Shown here: positions 28,946-37,155 of the stretch, in pieces | Layout of the letters: the number at the start of each line of letters is the position of its first letter | How positions within the stretch are numbered: position 1 is the stretch's first letter | The notes under the pieces: model-generated | What the model saw: only the letters and a program-made list of their open reading frames with translations | Database searches by the model: none | Told to the model about the DNA's origin: nothing | Program-made: the position numbers and the translations under genes | Assembly (NCBI RefSeq): GCF_000092045.1 | Contig: NC_007761.1 | Coordinates: 3,890,001-3,954,000, forward strand | Length of the DNA stretch: 64,000 nt | Origin: Rhizobium etli CFN 42 | Lineage (GTDB): Bacteria > Pseudomonadota > Alphaproteobacteria > Rhizobiales > Rhizobiaceae | Direction: 5' to 3'

Positions 28946-30163
28946 TCAACCGTTCAGCCGAGCGCTGTCGAGCGTGTAGAGTTCCTGTGCGCGCTGCACG
29001 CCGCGAAGCGCATAGCGCCCGACGCAGGCAAGCGCGGTCCGCTCTTCCGCTGGTATGGCGGCGGCGAAATCCGAGGAGATCAGCAGGTTGAGGTCGACCG
29101 AACGACACATCGAGGCAATCCTACTGACCTCGTTGACGGCGGGGCCGATGACGGTGAAGTCCAACCGGTCCTGGCTGCCGATATTGCCGTAGAAGACGTC
29201 GCCGATATGCAGGCCGATATAGACGTCCGTCGTCGCCCGCCCGTCGGCCGCGCGCGCCGCGTTCAACTTGACGAGCTTTTCCCGCAGCAGCGATTCGGCC
29301 CTGAGCGCCGCCTGGCAGGTCTCGGCTGGCACCTCCCCCTTGAAGATGGCGAGCACGCCGTCGCCGATCAGCTTCAGCACATTTCCGCCGGCCTCGTGAA
29401 TCGCCGAGATGGCCACCTCGCTGTAATCGTTGAGCAGCGGGATGATTTCCTCAGGCGGCACGCGGTCGGAAATCTTGGTGTAGTTCAACAGATCGGAAAA
29501 CCACAGCGCCGCCGAGATCCGTTCCGATTTGCCGCGGCTGATCTTGCCTTCCATCACCTGGCGCGCCGCATCCTCCCCGAGATAGACTTCTGCGATGGTG
29601 CGGGCGATGCGCCCGAGCGCAATGCACTTGATCGCCAGTCCGAGGACCGGCACCAGCTTGCGCAGGACGGCGAGGTCGTGATCGGAAAAACCCTCGGGAT
29701 GTTTGGTTGCGAAATGCGAGAAGAAGCAATCCATCTCGCCGATCGTGCCGGCTTCGCTGAAACGATGCATCATCGCCACGAAATCCGTGTGGCCGGCTTC
29801 GGCGATCTTGTCGAGCATGGTGAAATCGATCGGATCGCCGAAGCCCAGGCGTCGGCGTAGCTCCCGCTCGTTACGCGACCAAAGATGGTAGAAGGCCGAG
29901 CGCTGCCAATTCGCCGCCGCTTCACCCGAACTCGTCGGGCCATATTCGAATTCGGTTTCGATCTCCTCCACGCTGTCCCAGCGGAAGGCGCGGCCTTCAT
30001 GCACGGGGTGCAGCGTGTCCATCAGCGCCATGCCGCGGTCGAGCGGCAGCCCGGCATCCCGGCAGGCCGCACAGAAACCGGTCATGAGCTCGGCTTCCGA
30101 AACGCCCTTCAGTCCCTGCTCCGTAACCCAGGCCGCAATCGTGCTAACGTCGCTGTAATCCAT
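28946..30163 (-). CDS. Class III adenylate cyclase with N-terminal rhizobial domain (1)
   Basis: A 405-aa soluble cyclase. The C-terminal class III catalytic domain (about residues 215-390) has the first metal Asp in WFSDLLNYTKISD, the second in KLIGDGVLAIF, and the transition-state Asn and Arg in TVIGPAVNEVSRIASM. The Lys in LKLIGD and the Asp in RLDFTVIG are the adenine-specifying pair, so ATP is the expected substrate. The N-terminal 200 residues carry no domain I can name, but resemble in layout those of the second cyclase at 44839-46062. The ATG at 30163 is preferred over a longer open frame. Confidence 0.88.
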   Translation of the reverse strand: MDYSDVSTIAAWVTEQGLKGVSEAELMTGFCAACRDAGLPLDRGMALMDTLHPVHEGRAFRWDSVEEIETEFEYGPTSSGEAAANWQRSAFYHLWSRNERELRRRLGFGDPIDFTMLDKIAEAGHTDFVAMMHRFSEAGTIGEMDCFFSHFATKHPEGFSDHDLAVLRKLVPVLGLAIKCIALGRIARTIAEVYLGEDAARQVMEGKISRGKSERISAALWFSDLLNYTKISDRVPPEEIIPLLNDYSEVAISAIHEAGGNVLKLIGDGVLAIFKGEVPAETCQAALRAESLLREKLVKLNAARAADGRATTDVYIGLHIGDVFYGNIGSQDRLDFTVIGPAVNEVSRIASMCRSVDLNLLISSDFAAAIPAEERTALACVGRYALRGVQRAQELYTLDSARLNG

Positions 30164-30228
30164 GCCGCTCACCTTCGCTCCTGCCCAAGCTGTAGCCCGA
30201 ATCCGGCCTCGAAGGAAAGTCAATCGGC

Positions 30229-31250
30229 TCAATCGCCCGCAGGCATATTGTAAGGCGTGACGATTTCGACGGAGGAAAGCGAGGCCGGAACGACTCGCCC
30301 CGGTGCAGTGGCGCGGCTTATGATTGCCCTGAAGGCCGAACGCGCATCGGTTCTGAGATCATGATGCAGCACGAAGTCGATGCGACGCGCGGCAAGCAGG
30401 GCTCGGTTGTCGGCATCGAGATCGTGGGCGACGAAGACGCGGACGGGACGGCTGGCCACATCGAAGGCTGCCAGCACCGCGCGGTTGCCGCCGCCGATCG
30501 AATAGACCGCATTGATGGCGGGATCGGTCGCCAGCGCTGCCGACGCAAGTGTTCCCGTCGCCCTATCGCTGCCGTGCCCTTCGCTGATCTCAGTGATGCT
30601 GATGTCCGGATAATGGGCGCGGATGATGCGGCGAAAACCGATTTCACGCTCCTCCTCCCCGCGGAACCGCCCGCTCGACAGTGTCACCAGCACATTGCCG
30701 CCGTCACCTCCGAGGAATTCCCCGATCAGATAGGCGGCGGTCTCTCCCGCGGCCCGGTTGTCGGCGCCCGCATAGGCAATGCGGGCCGAATTCGGCAGAT
30801 CAGTCACCAGCGTCACCACGGGGATGCCGGCTGCATCCGCCCGCGCGACCGCGGCAGCAACCTCGGCGACGTCAGGCGCCTTGAGCACGATGCCGTGCGT
30901 GCCGCGCAGCCGGATGCGATCGAGAAGCTGCACCAGCTCGGCCGGCTTCATCACTTCGGCAAAGTGGAAGCGGCAGCGGAAGACGCCGGGCAGGAAGGCC
31001 GCCATTTCGGCCTCGAAGGCGGCACGCACCGCATCGCTGAAACGCTGAGGCGTCTCCATAACGATATCGATCGCCAGCATGCGCCCGCTGCCCATCGCCC
31101 CTGCCTGCTGTTTTTCCAGCTCCGCGATCGCCGCCTTCACCCTCGTTTCCGTCTGCTGACGCACACCAGGCCGTTCAGCACGCGGTCGACGGTCGCGGTG
31201 CTCAAGCCGGCCTGGAAGGCAATGTCCTTGACGAGAAAGAGATGGGCCAC
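30229..31250 (-). pseudogene. LacI-family regulator broken by a frameshift in the HTH
   Basis: The effector domain is intact: about 330 codons from GVRQQTETRVKAAIAELEK in parts to the stop, with TLVTDLPNSARIAYAGADNR in parts and GHGSDRATGTLASAAL. It is of the sugar-binding LacI type. The N-terminal HTH reads VAHLFLVKDIAFQAGLSTAT and VDRVLNG from a GTG at 31250, but in another frame. The switch is at about 31170, and the HTH frame ends at a TGA soon after. Restoring one copy of GGCC at this place gives VLNGRPGVRQQ, the usual LacI sequence. Either a real 4-base contraction or a sequencing error explains this. It is divergent from the PhyH gene cluster, its probable target. Confidence 0.75.
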
Positions 31251-31343
31251 GGAATCTGCCTGATGGTTTTTTGATGGGTTTCTGATCTATATCACCTGGC
31301 AGGGCGGGGTATAGTGACTTCATCAAAAAGAGGAGGAGCTATC

Positions 31344-32528
31344 ATGAAAACCGACAATTTGCAGAAACTGCGCGCCGACCGTGTCTGGCTCAGCGAAGAC
31401 GCCTGCGACCTCGACGATTTTCGCCGTCTTGCGCAAAAGACGACTGCCCTTGCCGATTACCCGACAGCTTCCGCAGTCGAGAAGAACGTTCTGATCTATG
31501 ACAGCCGCAAGGTAACGGCGGCGGCAACCGGCGAAGGCAAACGCCTCGTGCTGGCCGAAATCTGCGAAGCTTTCGGCGAAGGCCCAGGCGTCGTCGTTTT
31601 CAAGCATGCTTACCAAGACACCGGCATCATCGACCGCGCCAGCGCGATTTTCGACGCCATTATCGAGGAACAGCACCGCACCTCGACGGGCGGCGGCGAT
31701 CACTTCGCCAAGCCCGGCGCCAATGACCGCATCTGGAATTCGCTGGAAAAACACTGCCTTGCCGATCCGGAAAATTTCGCCGAATATTACGCCAACGTCA
31801 TTATCGCGCTCGCAAGCGAAGCCTGGCTCGGCCCGAGCTACCAGATGACGGCGCAGGTCAACCGCGTTAATCCGGGCGGTGCGGCGCAGTCCGCCCATCG
31901 TGACTATCATCTCGGCTTCCAGTCCTCTGCGGTGATCGAGCAGTTTCCGGCGCATGTGCACCGTCTCTCGCCTGTGTTGACGCTGCAGGGCGCAGTCGCC
32001 CATTGCGACATGCCCCTCGAAAGCGGCCCGACACTCTTCCTGCCGCACAGCCAGACCTATGTGCCGGGTTATCTGGCGCTGAAGCGCCAGGAGTTCCGGG
32101 ATTATTTTGAGGCCAATCACGTCCAGCTGCCGCTCGAAAAGGGCGACGTCGTCTTCTTCAATCCCGCCCTCTTCCACGCCGCCGGTACCAACCGCTCGGC
32201 CGATATCAAGCGTGTCGCCAATCTCTTGCAAGTTTCCTCCGCCTTCGGACGGGCGATGGAGACCGTCAATCGCGAGAGAATGAGCGCCAGGCTCTTCCCC
32301 GCGTTGAAGGCCTTGCAGGGCAAGCTCTCACCCGATGAAATCGCCAACGCTGTCGCCGCCTGCGCCGAAGGCTACTCCTTCCCGACCAATCTCGACCGTG
32401 ACCCGCCGCTCGGCGGCCTGGCGCCGAAGACGCAGGCGCAGCTGATGCACGAGGCGTTGCGGGAAGGCTGGAGCGATGAAGCCTTTACGGCAGCGCTTGC
32501 GGAACAGGCGAGGAAGAAATTGAGCTGA
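31344..32528 (+). CDS. Phytanoyl-CoA dioxygenase (PhyH) family protein
   Basis: A 394-aa Fe(II)/2-oxoglutarate dioxygenase-like protein of the PhyH family. The double-stranded beta-helix metal triad is probably the HRDYHLGFQ segment (about residues 188-196, HxD) and the distal His in VVFFNPALFHAAGTNRS (about 272); the Arg in TNRS may bind 2-oxoglutarate. The N-terminal 130 residues are less typical. It heads a cluster with SDR, SMP-30 lactonase and GH2 glycosidase genes and is divergent from the broken lacI. GAGGAGGAG precedes the ATG. Substrate unknown; an oxidative step on a sugar or glycoside is possible. Confidence 0.8.
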   Translation: MKTDNLQKLRADRVWLSEDACDLDDFRRLAQKTTALADYPTASAVEKNVLIYDSRKVTAAATGEGKRLVLAEICEAFGEGPGVVVFKHAYQDTGIIDRASAIFDAIIEEQHRTSTGGGDHFAKPGANDRIWNSLEKHCLADPENFAEYYANVIIALASEAWLGPSYQMTAQVNRVNPGGAAQSAHRDYHLGFQSSAVIEQFPAHVHRLSPVLTLQGAVAHCDMPLESGPTLFLPHSQTYVPGYLALKRQEFRDYFEANHVQLPLEKGDVVFFNPALFHAAGTNRSADIKRVANLLQVSSAFGRAMETVNRERMSARLFPALKALQGKLSPDEIANAVAACAEGYSFPTNLDRDPPLGGLAPKTQAQLMHEALREGWSDEAFTAALAEQARKKLS

Positions 32529-32544
32529 ACGTTGAGATTGGAGC

Positions 32545-32656
32545 CCCCTCATCCGCCCGCCTGCACCTTCTCCCCGAGGGGGAAGAGACTTGCCGCGACG
32601 TCTCGATTCCCCCTTCTACCCAGCGGGGAGCAGGTGCCCGTGTGGCGGATGAGGGC
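32545..32656. repeat. Rhizobial intergenic palindromic repeat
   Basis: Outer arms CCCTCATCCGCC (32546-32557) and GGCGGATGAGGG (32644-32655) are perfect inverted copies; inner arms GCACCTTCTCCCCG and CGGGGAGCAGGTGC are nearly so. This is one of at least two related copies in the window (also 47176-47280). It sits between the PhyH and SDR genes. Confidence 0.7.
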
Positions 32657-32730
32657 CCCCTACCCGCAATGCCATAACTCCCTCCCGCACGCGGGAGGCC
32701 ATTTGCATATCATCACCAGGGAGGAACCAC

Positions 32731-33552
32731 ATGAGCACCGACCACTGCCGCCTTGACGGCAAGATCGCCATCGTCACAGGCGGCACACAAGGATTGGGGG
32801 CCACCATTGCCCGCCTCTTCGCCGAACGCGGCGCCCAAGGCATCGTCATCTGCGGCCGCAACGAAGCCAAGGGGAATACGAAAGCCGCGGAGATTTCAGC
32901 CGCGACCGGTGTGAAGGTCGTCTACGTCAGGGCCGACCTCGCCAAGGTCGAGGACGCGCAAAATGTCGTGCGGGCCTGCGATGAGGCCTTCTGTCGCGTC
33001 GACGCGCTGGTCAATGCCGCCGCCATCACCGATCGCGGCACCATCCTCGACACCAGTCCTGAGCTCTTCGATGCTATGTTCGCGGTCAACGTGCGCGCAC
33101 CGTTCTTCCTGATGCAGGAGACGGTGAAGGTCATGCGCCGCGAAAAGACAGAGGGAACGATCGTCAACATCGGCTCGATGTCGGCCAAAGCCGGCCAGCC
33201 CTTCATCGCCGCCTATTGCGCCTCCAAGGGGGCGCTGGAGACGCTGACGAAGAACACCGCCTATGCGCTTTTGCGCAACCGCATCCGCGTCAACGGCCTC
33301 AATATCGGCTGGATGGCGTCGGAAGGCGAGGACCGCATCCAGCGGGAATATCACGGCGCACCCTCCGACTGGCTGGAAAAGGCGGCGGCGAACCAGCCCT
33401 TCGGCCGCCTCGTCGATCCGCATGAGGTGGCACGCGCCTGCGCCTACCTGTCATCGGCGGAATCGGGCCTGATGACCGGCTCGGTCATCTGTTTCGATCA
33501 ATCGATCTGGGGGGCTTACGACGGCTCGCCTCATCCGGTCGCCGCTCTCTGA
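32731..33552 (+). CDS. SDR-family oxidoreductase
   Basis: A 273-aa short-chain dehydrogenase with the full classical set: TGGTQGLG (about residues 16-23), NAAAIT (about 93), the serine in IVNIGSMSAK (about 148) and YCASK (about 162). GGGAGGAACC stands before the ATG. It lies 202 bases after the PhyH gene, the gap holding a palindromic repeat, and 94 bases before the SMP-30 lactonase. A sugar or polyol dehydrogenase that yields a lactone for SMP-30 is the simplest reading, which is inference from order. Confidence 0.86.
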   Translation: MSTDHCRLDGKIAIVTGGTQGLGATIARLFAERGAQGIVICGRNEAKGNTKAAEISAATGVKVVYVRADLAKVEDAQNVVRACDEAFCRVDALVNAAAITDRGTILDTSPELFDAMFAVNVRAPFFLMQETVKVMRREKTEGTIVNIGSMSAKAGQPFIAAYCASKGALETLTKNTAYALLRNRIRVNGLNIGWMASEGEDRIQREYHGAPSDWLEKAAANQPFGRLVDPHEVARACAYLSSAESGLMTGSVICFDQSIWGAYDGSPHPVAAL

Positions 33553-33646
33553 GAAAATCCGAGCTTACATTTCCGGTTGCCGGGCTCTGGCAGCTGGGAG
33601 GATTTATCGCTAGGAGAAGGACGACAGCATTCAGGGAGGAACTGGC

Positions 33647-34558
33647 ATGGCTGACAATCCGCTTTATGAGACCCGCGATGAACGTTTCGGCGCTCTGGTT
33701 GTCGGCACCGCCGCCCTCGATGAGCTTTATTCCGGCTGCCGCTGGACAGAGGGTCCGGTCTGGTTTTCCGACCTGAACTGCCTTCTCTGGAGCGATATCC
33801 CGAACGAACGCATGATGCGCTGGACTCCGGATGGGACGGTCTCCGTCTTCCGCTCGCCCTCAAATTATGTCAACGGCAATACGCGCGACAGGCAGGGCCG
33901 GCTGGTCTCCTGCGAACATGGCGGCCGCCGCGTCACCCGCACCGAACCGAACGGCAGCATCACCGTTCTCGCCGACAGCTACAAGGGCAAGAGATTAAAT
34001 TCGCCGAACGACGTTGTCGTCCATTCGGACGGCGGGATCTGGTTCACCGATCCGACATACGGCATCCTCTCGGACTACGAGGGCCATAAGTCCGAGCCCG
34101 AGCAGCCGACCCGTAACGTCTACCGGATCGACCCCGCAAGCGGCGCAATCGACGCCGTCGTCGAGGATTTCATCCAGCCGAACGGCCTTGCCTTCTCGCC
34201 CGATGAAACGAAACTCTACATTGCCGATTCCGGTTCGGGCAAACACGAAGTGCCTTGCCATATCCGGGTTTTCGATGTCGTCGACGGCAGAAAGCTTGCC
34301 AACAGCCGCTATTTCTGCAGCCTCGATGCCGGCCACCCCGACGGCTTTCGTTTCGATGTCAGCGGCAATCTCTGGACGAGCGCGGGTGACGGTGTGCATT
34401 GCTTCTCACCCGACGGCACGCTGCTCGGCAAGATCAAAGTGCCGCAAACAGTGTCCAATCTCACCTTCGGCGGCCCCAAGAAGAACCGGCTCTTCATCAC
34501 CGCGACCCGTTCGGTCTATTCGATCTATACCAAGACGAACGGCGCACAATATCCGTAA
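33647..34558 (+). CDS. SMP-30/gluconolactonase-family lactonase
   Basis: A 303-aa six-bladed beta-propeller of the SMP-30/gluconolaconase/LRE family. Divalent metal ligands can be placed at Glu in CRWTEGPVWF (about residue 35), Asn in LNSPNDVVVHSDG (about 120), Asn in IQPNGLAFSPDE (about 178) and Asp in GHPDGFRFDVSGN (about 230). It hydrolyses sugar lactones to aldonic acids in the cytoplasm; no signal peptide is present. GGGAGGAACTGGC leads to the ATG. It stands between an SDR and a GH2 glycosidase, fitting a glycoside-to-aldonate route. Confidence 0.88.
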   Translation: MADNPLYETRDERFGALVVGTAALDELYSGCRWTEGPVWFSDLNCLLWSDIPNERMMRWTPDGTVSVFRSPSNYVNGNTRDRQGRLVSCEHGGRRVTRTEPNGSITVLADSYKGKRLNSPNDVVVHSDGGIWFTDPTYGILSDYEGHKSEPEQPTRNVYRIDPASGAIDAVVEDFIQPNGLAFSPDETKLYIADSGSGKHEVPCHIRVFDVVDGRKLANSRYFCSLDAGHPDGFRFDVSGNLWTSAGDGVHCFSPDGTLLGKIKVPQTVSNLTFGGPKKNRLFITATRSVYSIYTKTNGAQYP

Positions 34559-34693
34559 CCTTTGGAAGCACGGCGTGGGCTCGACAGACACGCCTGACAA
34601 GATCGCCATCGCCGGACAGGACGGCGTTGCTCCCGGCGCGTCATCTGCAAGGAGCAGCAGCGGTTCTGGATGACGACCCGCACGAAAAAAGCT

Positions 34694-34740
34694 AAAGCCC
34701 ATCGCATGAATCAGATTTGATGCGACGCGCTGGAGCGCTC
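34694..34740. repeat. Short rhizobial palindrome
   Basis: The stretch has an imperfect dyad around CGCATGAATC and GATTTGATGCG, followed by GCGCTGGAGCGC. It sits in the 279-base region between the SMP-30 gene and the GH2 gene and resembles repeats common between rhizobial genes. It may act as a transcript end or processing site. Confidence 0.4.
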
Positions 34741-34770
34741 GCACCTCATTGCATCAAGGAGGAATACCCG

Positions 34771-34836
34771 ATGATCCGATTTTCACGCACCAAGGGGCGC
34801 CGCACGGCTCCTGATGCCACGACCGGGAGAACCTGA
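34771..34836 (+). CDS. 21-codon leader ORF coupled to the GH2 gene
   Basis: AAGGAGG, the best Shine-Dalgarno sequence in this stretch, stands eight bases before an ATG that opens a 21-codon frame (MIRFSRTKGRRTAPDATTGR and a final T). Its TGA ends one base before the ATG of the GH2 gene, the arrangement expected for translational coupling. The GH2 start itself has a weaker GGGAGA. The peptide is very basic and resembles no protein I know. It may be a regulatory leader, or an accidental frame near a misassigned start. Confidence 0.4.
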   Translation: MIRFSRTKGRRTAPDATTGRT

Positions 34837-34837
34837 G

Positions 34838-37084
34838 ATGCGTTCCGTCGTTTCCTTCAACGAGGGCTGGAGTTTCCACGAGGGCTTCGGCCAACGCCTG
34901 CTCGAAAACTTCGATGCCGCCAAGCCGGTCAGCCTGCCCCACACCGCCGTCGAACTGCCCTTCAACTATTTCGATGAGAAGAGCTATCAGCGCGCCTTCA
35001 CTTATCAGAAGGTGCTGCGCTGGCTGCCGGAATTCGAGGGTCGCGAAGTCTCCCTCGTCTTCGACGCGGCCATGGCCGACAGCGTCGTCTATCTGAACGG
35101 CGAAGAGATCACCGCCCACAAGGACGGCTATACACCCTTCGAGGCCCGCCTCACCGGCAAGCTCCTCAAGGGCGAGAACCTCGTGACCGTCAAGATCGAC
35201 GGCAGCGAAAACCCTGCGATCCCGCCCTTCGGCGGCCGCATCGATTATCTGACCTATGCCGGCATCTACCGCGACGTCTGGCTGAAGGTCACCGACCCGG
35301 TTTCGATCCGTAATCTCAAGATCGAAACGGCTGACGTTCTCGCCCCTCATAAGTCGGCAAGCATCCGCGTCGATCTCGCCAACCCCGAGGGCCGCAGCTT
35401 CTCGGCGACTCTCACCGCCGCGCTGAAACAGGCCGACGGCACGGTGATCGCCACCGCAGCCACTGAAACGATCGGCAATCGCACGACGCTTTCCTTGGGC
35501 GGCCTCACCGGCATTACCCTCTGGGACATTACCAACCCAACGCTCTATGAGGTCACGGTCGAACTCAGGACCGAGCACGGCTCCGACCGCCTCTCCACCC
35601 GGTTCGGCTTCCGCACCGCCGAATTCACGCCGGAAGGTTTCCTCTTGAATGGCAAGCCGCTGAAGCTGCGCGGCCTCAACCGTCACCAGGCCTTCCCCTA
35701 TGTCGGCTATGCCGCCGGCCGCTCCGCCCAGGAGCGCGACGCCGACATCATGAAGAGCGTGCTGAAGTGCAACATCGTCCGCACCTCGCATTACCCGCAG
35801 TCGAAATGGTTCCTCGACCGTTGCGATGCGATCGGCTTGCTGGTCTTCGAGGAGATCCCCGGCTGGCAGCATATCGGCGATGCCGACTGGCAGAAGGAAT
35901 CGATCGAGAACGTCCGCCGCATGATCGAGCGCGACTGGAACCATCCCTCGATCATCATCTGGGGCGTGCGCATCAACGAGTCGCAGGATAGTCACGATTT
36001 CTACGCCGAGACCAATCGGCTGGCCCGCGAACTCGACAGCACCCGCCAGACCGGCGGCGTGCGTTACATCACCGAAAGCGAGCTGCTCGAAGACGTCTAC
36101 ACGATGAACGACTTCATCCTCGGCAACGAGGAACTGCCGGGCGCCAACCGCCCGCGCACCGTCCTGCGCGGTCAGCAGGAAAACACCGGGCTATCCCGCA
36201 AGGTGCCGTACCTCATCACCGAGTTCAACGGCCACATGCACCCGACGAAGATCTACGATCAAGAACAGCGTCAAGCCGAGCATGTGCGCCGTCACCTCGA
36301 GGTTCTGAACGCCGCCTATGGCGATCCGGATATCTCGGGCGCCATCGGCTGGTGCATGTTCGATTACAACACCCACAAGGATTTCGGCTCCGGCGACCGC
36401 GTCTGCTATCACGGGGTGATGGACATGTTCCGAGAACCAAAATTCGCGGCCTATGCCTATATCAGCCAGTGCGAGCCTTCCGAGGAAATCGTCATGAAGC
36501 CGGTGACCTTCTGGGCGCGCGGCGAGCGCAATATCGGCGGGGTGCTGCCGCTGATCATCCTGACCAATTGCGACGAGGTGGAACTGCAATATGGCGCGCT
36601 CAGCAAGCGCGTCGGCCCGGACCGCGAGAATTATCCGCATCTGCCGCATCCGCCTGTTGTACTCGATCATCGGCACTTCACCGCCGATGAGCTCGGCACC
36701 TGGGGCCTGGAATGGATCGACGGTGCCCTCACCGGCTTTATCGCCGGCGAAGCGGTGGTCAGCCTGAACCTGGCAGCCGATCCCTTGCCGACGACATTGG
36801 AAATGGTCGCCGACAGCTCGACGCTGAAGACTCGCGAACGCGACAGCACCCGCGTCATCATCCGCGCCCTCGACCAGTGCGGTCAGCGCCTGCCTTTCAT
36901 GAACGACAGCATTTCGCTGAAGGTGCATGGACCCGCAAGGATCGTCGGTCCGACCAATGTGCCGCTGCAGGGCGGCACATCAGGCTTCTGGCTGGAAGCG
37001 ACGGGGCTGGTGGGAGAAATTACCGTCGAAGCGGTTTCCTCGCGCTTCGCGCCGGTGACCCTCAACGTAACGGCCGTCGCCTAA
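34838..37084 (+). CDS. Glycoside hydrolase family 2 (beta-galactosidase/glucuronidase-like)
   Basis: A 748-aa GH2 enzyme with no signal peptide. The order is sugar-binding jelly-roll (about residues 1-160, with GGRIDYLTYAGIYRDVWLKV in parts), Ig-like domain (about 170-275), TIM barrel (about 280-560) and C-terminal beta domains. The acid/base Glu is in GVRINESQD (about 385); the nucleophile Glu is in YLITEFNGHMHP (about 465). NRHQAFPYVG and TSHYPQSKWFLD are typical barrel motifs. The exact glycosidic bond is not evident. It follows the PhyH-SDR-SMP-30 genes and is convergent with a sugar ABC operon. The ATG at 34838 fits the family start. Confidence 0.88.
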   Translation: MRSVVSFNEGWSFHEGFGQRLLENFDAAKPVSLPHTAVELPFNYFDEKSYQRAFTYQKVLRWLPEFEGREVSLVFDAAMADSVVYLNGEEITAHKDGYTPFEARLTGKLLKGENLVTVKIDGSENPAIPPFGGRIDYLTYAGIYRDVWLKVTDPVSIRNLKIETADVLAPHKSASIRVDLANPEGRSFSATLTAALKQADGTVIATAATETIGNRTTLSLGGLTGITLWDITNPTLYEVTVELRTEHGSDRLSTRFGFRTAEFTPEGFLLNGKPLKLRGLNRHQAFPYVGYAAGRSAQERDADIMKSVLKCNIVRTSHYPQSKWFLDRCDAIGLLVFEEIPGWQHIGDADWQKESIENVRRMIERDWNHPSIIIWGVRINESQDSHDFYAETNRLARELDSTRQTGGVRYITESELLEDVYTMNDFILGNEELPGANRPRTVLRGQQENTGLSRKVPYLITEFNGHMHPTKIYDQEQRQAEHVRRHLEVLNAAYGDPDISGAIGWCMFDYNTHKDFGSGDRVCYHGVMDMFREPKFAAYAYISQCEPSEEIVMKPVTFWARGERNIGGVLPLIILTNCDEVELQYGALSKRVGPDRENYPHLPHPPVVLDHRHFTADELGTWGLEWIDGALTGFIAGEAVVSLNLAADPLPTTLEMVADSSTLKTRERDSTRVIIRALDQCGQRLPFMNDSISLKVHGPARIVGPTNVPLQGGTSGFWLEATGLVGEITVEAVSSRFAPVTLNVTAVA

Positions 37085-37088
37085 GTCC

Positions 37089-37144
37089 GAAAATCGAAAT
37101 CGATTTTCTGAGAGTATAGAGCGCCGCGCGTCTTATCGGACGCG
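37089..37144. terminator. Two hairpins between convergent GH2 and ABC genes
   Basis: GAAAATCG with CGATTTTC (37089-37096, 37101-37108, loop AAAT) and CGCGTC with GACGCG (37127-37132, 37139-37144) fill the 71-base gap between convergent stop codons. They probably end transcripts from both sides. The sequence is of a kind common in rhizobial intergenic space. Confidence 0.5.
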
Positions 37145-37155
37145 TGTCGCGCCAC

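Noticed and set aside
31260..31330. TTTTTTGATG/CATCAAAAA inverted repeat between broken lacI and PhyH as operator
   Set aside because: Arms are short, AT-rich and about 46 bases apart, and do not have the CG-centred form of LacI operators; too weak to call.
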